Position numbers and translations under genes: made by a program. From the NCBI RefSeq assembly GCF_037975245.1, contig NC_092572.1:7331501-7395500 (forward strand): a DNA stretch of 64,000 bases. Reading direction: 5' to 3'. Every line of letters starts with the position of its first letter. Within the stretch, counting starts at the first letter, position 1. The notes under the pieces were generated by a model. The model saw only the letters and a list, made by a program, of their open reading frames with translations. It did no database searches and had not been told where the DNA came from. Below are positions 57,300 through 64,000 of the stretch, in pieces. The DNA is from Apostichopus japonicus (taxonomy: Eukaryota > Echinodermata > Holothuroidea > Aspidochirotida > Stichopodidae).

Positions 57300-57590
57300 T
57301 TAAACCACGAATACAGATTTTCGTTCAGGATTCGGAAGTGCTGTCTACAGAATCTATGGAAGTTATAGTAGAAGTCAATTTTCACATTGCATGCATTGGG
57401 TTTGGTCATCAGTCAAAAGTGACGCTACGATCAATGTCTGCTTATTCACAAAACCTGTCCACGTATCATCATGAAGAAGGAAATGGCACCGGTCGAATAG
57501 AAATAATATGGTTGGTACCAATTGACGTCAGACGGGTAGTAACTTCATGTTCGGTTCAAAGCATGGTTTTTTATTTGGTACACTATACAC
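57300..57590 (+). pseudogene. Second Ig-like exon of the tandem unit, copy 2
   Basis: Acceptor CTTACAG at 57299; open frame KPRIQIFVQDSEVLSTES, VEVNFHIAC, EEGNGTGRIEIIWLVPID, VVTSCSV. Ig-like with two Cys. The donor is unclear. It follows the broken exon above, hence marked as pseudogene; it could be a usable cassette. Confidence 0.5.
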
Positions 57591-58289
57591 GGAATTTACG
57601 TACCACAAACACGTAATGAAATGCTTTTATTTTTAAAATTTGGAACGTTTTCACTGACACAGAACGGTCGATCAAGCAAAAGATTTACAGTTCATCAAAT
57701 TGTGATGACATATTTAGAGCTTAGGATAAGTCAGAAGTGTATCACAATTTATGATGAACGACCACGATAGATAACATAAATATGTAACATTTCTGTATAA
57801 GCAGCCAAATTAGTGATAAAACGCAAAATTGGGTTCGTCTCACCAACAACAAAGGATGCTTACTTATCGCAATACAACTTCAACCAGTTACAAAACAAAA
57901 ACATCAGCGTTGACATCAATACAATGTCAGGACGGTTACCATTGTAAGATATGTTTGGTTACTTTCCATGAATAGTTCTTAAACTTAAGGTATAATTTGA
58001 GGCATATCGGTTACGCTATATCGTTTTCAAACTTCAAGACACATGGTATGGGTTTGCTATTACATTAATTTAGTGTTACATTAACCATTATTTGGGCGCT
58101 TAAGACTAATATTTACCTATGTTACGGATCCAAGGCAATATCATTCCATAAGAATGATCAAGATATTGTAACGTCACTCCCCTGTCTGGTGGGGCAATCT
58201 TCAAAAGCTGGAGTTGGCGACATGGAGTCTCGACAAAAAGATGGCAATGGAAAATATATTCAAGTTCCCTTGGCACAGTGGTACCGTTT

Positions 58290-59290
58290 ATTCAAACGAT
58301 TTTGTCTGCAAAATCCACCAACGGGCCCTTATTCCTTGGCCTGAGGCACATCTCCTCCGTGTCTCCGTCTAGTCTATGGATCCTTTTATCGCATCAACAC
58401 AGCATCATCCACCACGCATCGCCTCCCCTAAAAACATGCTACTTTCCTCCAACCACGTTCAGCAATGTCTTTCGAACCGGCCCTAAAAGTACATATTTCA
58501 TACTCTCAAATCTTCCGATCTCAAAAATAGGAGTTGTATTCTTTCCGGTCTTATTCTTTCCCTTTCGCTGGAGCGCCTTACGGCGGAAACAGCAATATAC
58601 AAGACATATCGTAACGTATCAGATCGTAGACCTTAGATCCGTTGATGTTGGCATCGGTGAAGATGCGGACTTCTGTCGTCTCGAAATTGTCTGCTTCTTT
58701 GTCGATCGTTGAGGTTGCGAATTCGGAGTATCCGGAGGGTCTCCTTCAGGAAAGCAGGGACATGTTCACTATAGTTCTCACTGGTAGTGTTGAATTTGGC
58801 GTTTGCTTCCATAACGATATCTGAGTAGGTAGCTGCGCTGGTCTGAGCAATGTTGATTGGTGTGGATGAATTTGTAGCAACTGCGATGCTTTTTATAGCT
58901 GGATTCGTGCAAAGGCTGAGTGGGTGTTGACCACCGCACTGAAGACAAGTCTTCTAACTGGTACAGTTGGCTGCTCTGTGGCAGAATGGCAGCTGTGGCA
59001 TTGGGTTGGTTTGAAGGTGTGGTGGATTTGCTGGACGTCCAAGCGACAGTTGCAGATTTAGATACCGTTGGCTATGGCTTTGGACTTCATACTTTGGGTG
59101 TTGAAGGTAACAGCTATTTTTTGGATCGAAATTTGCGTATCTTTTACACGGAAGCGGCTTTCGTTGACTGGCGGTAGATCCCTAGGTTGATGGAGGTAGT
59201 TGAAAGACGTGAAGGTACGTTGATGATGAGAGCTTCCATGTTGTCTCGTTGAGTTCCAGATGAGGAATGACAATGCACATTACCATCAGC
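58290..59290 (-). pseudogene. Retrotransposon ORF1 (gag-like, CCHC knuckle), minus strand
   Basis: Reverse translation in shifting frames: VTFNTQSMKSKAIANGI, HTFKPTQCHSCHS, KTCLQCGGQHPLSLC (58908-58955, a Cys-Cys-His-Cys knuckle), TNPAIKSIAVATNSSTPINI, SDIVMEANAKFN, DKEADNFETTEVRIFTD. This is the usual end of ORF1 in Jockey/CR1-type elements. At least two frameshifts and stops are present. The plus-strand frame 58278-58712 is its shadow. Confidence 0.6.
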
Positions 59291-59714
59291 TCATTTTTTA
59301 CTAGCCTGAACATTGGCGTAAGTTAAGAGTATTTACTACTTCAAAGAACTCTGCCTCTGAGTTTCGGTCACCAGTCTTCCGGAGACCGGAAAGTTCAACC
59401 TTTCGAACAAATGCCAGATGCAAGATTTCTTACGTCATGCTAAACAATTTAGGAAGATAACGGGGATTTCCCGGAAAAGATCGCAGCATTATTTCAAGTT
59501 TACAAAATAAAAACAGCGCAACAAACGAATTTCCAAAGTGAAAATACTATGCAAGTTTGGTTACAATATCATATCAAATATTAACGTGACACACACCAAT
59601 GCAGGGGGTAATCTACAGATATTCTGACCAGTTAGCCCAATATTTGCATTATAACGTTCATCAGTATGTCAGTCTAGAACAACTTCTGTACTAAAGTCTT
59701 TGTTTTACCCCCAG

Positions 59715-59950
59715 TGATGCCAACGGTTGTCATTTTGATAGATGGGAATATTGTGAAGACACCAATGTATGCGAGTTCGAAACAAAATATCACCTTACAG
59801 TGCGTTGCCTACGGATGTCGACCAAGGGTAAACTTAGTATGGTAAGTGAACTTGTTAGAAATCAACAAAAAATGTGCCAAGGAAGTAGTTTCAAATAATG
59901 CAAGTGAGCGAAGGAGTAACACATGTATCATTTTCATTATGACGTCAGGC
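59715..59950 (+). pseudogene. Gene B' exon 3, Ig domain 2 (stop and 3' deletion)
   Basis: It starts like gene B ([11 protein letters not shown] homolog [11 protein letters not shown]) but AAATTG after VW has become TAAGTG, giving a stop at 59843-59845 and also a perfect donor sequence TGGTAAGTG. Beyond about 59935 roughly 100-150 bp including the F strand and the donor are deleted. Confidence 0.82.
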
Positions 59951-60264
59951 ATACCGCTGTTCAATATCACTTAAATTTGTTGATTCTTTTACTGTATGTG
60001 TTTCAACTACGAGAAACATCGTTGCTTTTGTGACATGTATTTTTCTCTATACAAATCTTTATTATTGAAAAGCAGTGAATTATTTGCTAACACATGCATT
60101 CATGTTGAAATTCTTAATGTATTCGTTGCCATTTATATATAATACGAAATACATTGAACTCAAGGCAACTTTTAGATTCTCACAAAAATGTTCCTTGATT
60201 GATTTTATTTGGGACTAATTAAGCATTTTTCAGTTGCGTCATCAATTGTTTTTGTCTTCAATAG

Positions 60265-60361
60265 ATCGGCAACATCATCGCATTCTTGTCGGTGGAGTCA
60301 TAGTCACACTTATTATCATTCTGCGGAATGATCATGTTTGTTCTGCGTCAATTATGTAAAG
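60265..60361 (+). pseudogene. Gene B' exon 4, transmembrane (frameshift)
   Basis: 97 bp against 93 bp in gene B: four extra bases near 60312-60322 (ACTTATTATCATTCTGCGG) shift the frame within the hydrophobic segment and lead to a stop. Confidence 0.82.
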
Positions 60362-60817
60362 GTGAGATCTTCATGTTGTCTTTTCATGCTGACAGAGGGC
60401 CGTTCCAATTGATTTTCAATAAAACGAAGTCTGCTACTGAAATGATGCACTACATATTAAGTGTTGAAATATAATTACGTAACGTCAAACGATCGAGTAT
60501 TGTACCCCAACAGACGAATCATAATATTATTTGGCAAAAGTTTTTATTATACAAAATATCACATCAAGATATCTCATTTACTATCATGCAACTAGTTTAT
60601 TAAAACCCCCAGCTTATAACAACGTAACACGAGTTTATGTACTCGTTGAATGCAGATATTGAAAACAAGCTAAATTATGGCAGTTCTAATCTGTATGCAA
60701 ATATGAACATGTATATCGCTCTTATTGATATATTGGCCATACATTACATTAGTAGTTATAATGAGGTCATCTATACAATTGGCAGTGACAGTTATTTTAC
60801 TTGTTTCGACTACTTAG

Positions 60818-61338
60818 GAACGCGAAGAGAACTGCTGGTAAACATGAGGTACGTTGATTATTCAATTCATGCTGAGTCTAGACTACTAGTAAACCAAAGC
60901 AGAAAAATGTTCATTATCGAATTAGACAAGGATTTGACAAATTAAGACGGAATATTTTACAGCAAAACAAACAAGAAAAACCAAAATCAGAAAACAAAAT
61001 ATAAAAAAAACAGCAATACATTAAAATGTCGTCCTATTACAAATATCCTATTTTGGTTAATTAATATGATTGAATCAAGTAAAATGAAAATAGACACTGA
61101 TATTGAGATGTTCTCTCTTTGTTTTATTCACTGTTCTAAGAGGAAAACGAGGTGCAAACTTTGAGCCAACTAATATCTTACGTATCATTACAAAATATTG
61201 TAGCATACAGACACATGGTTGAATAAGTTTTATTTGTATTATTTATCTGAACTGAAATAGTGAGAATCCGATCCACAGAAACTAATTTAGAAATGAGGGA
61301 ACCACAGCACAAAGACTTTGAAAACCGCATCAATCACG
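60818..61338 (+). pseudogene. Gene B' exons 5 and 6 (second acceptor lost)
   Basis: Micro-exon 60818-60848 is intact. Juxtamembrane exon 61253-61338 has kept its frame, but the acceptor reads TCTGAAC instead of TCTGAAG. Confidence 0.75.
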
Positions 61339-61478
61339 GTAAATGTATTTCTTTTCATCACTGTTCCCATGAGAAAACACGTTTAAAATCATCCTTTTTG
61401 TCATCTGCATACATTTATCATCCTAGTTTCTATAAAACAATGATTTTTTTGTACATTCTGTATTATCTCGTATTTCAG

Positions 61479-61634
61479 AGGAGAATTTACTTGTCCAAAG
61501 GAGAAACCAGTTATTCGAATGGAACAAAGCTAAATCAATGGTATTACTGCCGTCAAAAGGAAACTTGATGAAGTATTGGTTAGCCGAATACGAATCCCCT
61601 GAACATCGTAAAGTTATCGCCAGATGTGTCTCTG
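61479..61634 (+). pseudogene. Gene B' exon 7, kinase-like N lobe
   Basis: 156 bp, open, three residue differences from gene B. Ends [10 protein letters not shown], so the Arg substitution predates the duplication. Confidence 0.78.
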
Positions 61635-62021
61635 GTAGCTTACAATACTTTTATATATTTCAACAGCTTATTAAAGAGAGTTGCTTTGTAATTCTATCTT
61701 CTACATCTTTGACTGCTACATTTCCAGACTATGGTTAAGTGCCTTTCTAACGTAAAGTAATTCTCAAAAATAACGTTTATCGCCAATTATGAGCTGTGGC
61801 TATTATAAAAAGGATTAACAAGATTATTAATGTTATACCTTTGAAATGTTATTCTCGAAGAACAAGCAATTATTGAAGCCATCTCGAGCTTTGCATTCGA
61901 TGATTTAAATATGCAGTAATATTGCAAAGAATTAGAGAACTCAAGGCTACATCAGTTTTGTAGTAACTCCGCTTAAAGCAGCTTCAAGTAATGACGCATT
62001 GTATCAATCGTTGTTTTTCAG

Positions 62022-62131
62022 ACAAAGCCTTACTGAAAGATGCCTATCACTTTATGGATTTAGCAAGTCAACTTGACACGTCTTTTCTCCTGAACACCTG
62101 GTGAAACTCCTTGGCGTATCTATTAATGAAA
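62022..62131 (+). pseudogene. Gene B' exon 8, helix C (1-bp deletion)
   Basis: 110 bp against 111 bp; the lesion lies near 62083-62090 (ACGTCTTTTCTCCTG against ACGTCTATTACCCATG). Confidence 0.8.
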
Positions 62132-62402
62132 GTAAGTTAATATTTGCTGAGTATCATTTGTTTAAACAGCTTTACGAGTAGGAATATAGCTTTGCATTAA
62201 TAATCCACTTCCGCGACAATGCTATTTGACAATAGGTATAATTAAATTCCGAATTAAAACCACCAAGATGAATGCGTACATTTGATAAAGTAAGCCCTTA
62301 ATACAGAATTGCTTTCAATTTTCTATCATTACACAATTTGCATCTTCATAATTTCAATAATTACTTTCCAATAACACCTTTCAACATTTTTCATTCTTCC
62401 TT

Positions 62403-62577
62403 CTACACTTACCATGAATATGTTACAGGTGGTACACTGCGAAACTACCTTCTTAGTATGTTTGCAAGTGACGAATTGGCAAGCGGACCACATGGATTCC
62501 AAACTAGCAATGCTATAACGCTCTGTATGATATCTAGACACCTGTCAAGTGCTCTCATATACCTTCACAAGAGAGGG
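62403..62577 (+). pseudogene. Gene B' exon 9, hinge (acceptor deleted)
   Basis: [15 protein letters not shown] to YLHKRG preserved, but TTCTTCCTTCTACACTTACC lacks the TTACGCAG acceptor and first codons present in gene B at 32428-32442. Confidence 0.8.
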
Positions 62578-63267
62578 GTAAGAAAATTAACAGTGATTAA
62601 GGCTAATATTGAACAATATGAAGTTCACGTGACATCGTCTATCTGCAATGTATCAATTTCATTTAGAAACCATGCGCTTTCTTAATATGTCGTTGCAAGT
62701 TATATGTCATCTAAATCAAACGAATAGAAGGAGAAGAACTTGTTACAATGGACTATTCTCAGTAAATAAAGATGAATTATACATCGGCATGTCAGTCTCT
62801 TTAATACATGGACAATCCCTGGACGATGACGCTTTCCCTTTTGAATTACTGTAAGGAGGGATTCTTAACTCACGTTGCGAAGAATCTAAAATCTTGCAAA
62901 ATATTTCCTTTTTTAAAAGAAAGGTGACGCTTTCTGTGTTCGTAAGTTTTATTTTCACGGCCCTCTCCCAATGGTTATTTGGTTTTAAATTAATGAAAAG
63001 ATAAGTTCATGGATAAAGCAGAGTTTAATATCAAGTACCACATAATTATCGGGGTGACATATATCACAGCAACATATTTCACAAACATCACACAACATTG
63101 ATTAGTAATTTAAACCTGCTTTGTCTGTGAAATATACTCTTCAATTTAACCAACCTTTGTTCTACTCTAAAGAAAGGAGCGTCCATATAATGTTGTTAAG
63201 TTGTCCTCACTGGGTTGCTTTTTTGAAATTTAAACAATGAATTCAATTTTCGTGTTATATTTGACAG

Positions 63268-63387
63268 TACGTTCATCCAGGAATATCTGCAAGGAAAGTG
63301 TTATTAACCGATCAAGGAGTCAGCAAACTGTATGACTTTTTACCTATACAATTAGCAAAAGTGCGAGTCGAGTCATTGTTGAAAAAG
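63268..63387 (+). pseudogene. Gene B' exon 10, degenerate catalytic loop
   Basis: 120 bp, open. [13 protein letters not shown] and LYDFLP as in gene B; one residue differs (PI for PV). Confidence 0.8.
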
Positions 63388-63713
63388 GTAAGTATACTTT
63401 CACTGTTAATGCATGTTCGCATGAACCCATATCAAATCAATGCCACATATAGCCTTTCTTGAAAAACAGATGGGTTATTTAAACAACGTTATCAATTCAT
63501 AGCATACAAGTTAAATAGGTCATTTCCCTGTTTTAAAGTCAAGTTTTATATTGAATAAATAACAGAATAGGGACAACTGGATTTCTGTATTCTTCACAAT
63601 ATTATGAAACAATTTATCACAACATACCAAAGCACACAAAAACACAAAATGATAAATAGTTGTTTATCATTAACACATTAGTTTATATTGCTACCGTTGA
63701 GTTTTACACAAAG

Positions 63714-63825
63714 GATGACCCTCCCTTGTCGTGGATGGCCCCCGAAGTTTTGTTTTTAGACCAGTACTGCATGTCGTCGGATGTTTGGTCATTTGCGGTG
63801 CTGCTTTGGGAACTTTACAGTTTTG
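63714..63825 (+). pseudogene. Gene B' exon 11, APE and helix F
   Basis: 112 bp, one base different from gene B (Pro to Ser before WMAPE). The window ends in the next intron. Confidence 0.8.
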
Positions 63826-64000
63826 GTAAGTAATTAATTTATTTTGAGCTTTAAGAAAGTAGGGTAGTAAATGTCATAAGTACAAACGTACATGTTTGTC
63901 AATAAATCATACCCACCTTGTCATTATCTGATATAAGATGATTTAAAGTAAAGCGTGCAAGTCAACTAGTAACATGCAATTATCAACAGCATGTCGGACA
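63826..64000 (+). other. Intron of gene B' up to the window end
   Basis: Matches 33851-34022 closely; the remaining exons of the copy would lie beyond the window. Confidence 0.7.

Larger units (their letters stand above)
55772..57640 (+). repeat. Two tandem copies of a 1.0-kb unit with Ig exons
   Basis: Copy 1 from 55772 and copy 2 from 56781 are offset by 1009 bp and nearly identical (shared GACGGAATATTTAGTTGTGAG, GAAGACATCTTGACGAGAG, GACAGGTATGG.CGGATGCAG, TTAAACCACGAATACAGATT). Copy 1 has lost the beginning of its first exon to the (TA)n tract. There is no counterpart between Ig 1 and Ig 2 of gene B. Confidence 0.88.

Noticed and set aside
58278-58712. Plus-strand 144-residue frame
   Set aside because: Opposite strand of the gag-like ORF1, which carries recognisable motifs.

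Overview
This is a eukaryotic, AT-rich, intron-containing window with short exons, GT-AG introns and very abundant transposon debris. The gene content (phase-1 immunoglobulin exons, a receptor with a tyrosine-kinase-like domain, an Ig+EGF ectodomain) and the repeats (several non-LTR retrotransposon families, hAT-like elements, a fold-back element resembling sea-urchin TU elements) suggest a marine invertebrate deuterostome. An echinoderm, perhaps a sea cucumber, is my best guess; the species is an inference and cannot be fixed from the sequence alone.

Layout. 1-10.9 kb: no convincing gene; satellite DNA, a fold-back element (2134-3414), an hAT-like element with target duplication (5109-5612) and several related G-rich elements. 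10.9-21.5 kb: gene A, a multi-Ig protein built of phase-1 exons (11680-11982, 17266-17583, 19153-19818, 20785-21117, 21320-21471), with a non-LTR retrotransposon (12190-15175) in its first clear intron. 22.6-26.5 kb: a nest of non-LTR remnants plus an hAT-like element. 28.4-35.1 kb: gene B, the clearest gene here: 13 exons that join in phase into 584 stop-free codons coding for signal peptide, Ig, Ig, transmembrane segment and a tyrosine-kinase-like domain that has lost its catalytic residues. 39.1-42.3 kb, minus strand: exons of an Ig + three EGF ectodomain (Tie-receptor-like).

42.3-64.0 kb repeats the order of 17.3-34.0 kb in the same orientation: gene A' (its V exon cut by the duplication junction, then three intact exons), retrotransposon debris, and gene B', a second Ig/pseudokinase copy broken by at least six independent lesions. 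Between the Ig exons of B' lie a tRNA-derived SINE, long (TA)n tracts, two tandem 1.0-kb copies of other Ig exons, and a minus-strand retrotransposon gag-like ORF1.

Taken together this is a birth-and-death cluster of modular receptors: Ig, EGF, membrane and kinase-like cassettes are being duplicated, truncated and invaded by mobile DNA. Gene B would bind a ligand through its Ig domains but is predicted not to phosphorylate; it could act as a decoy or scaffold receptor. That role is inference.
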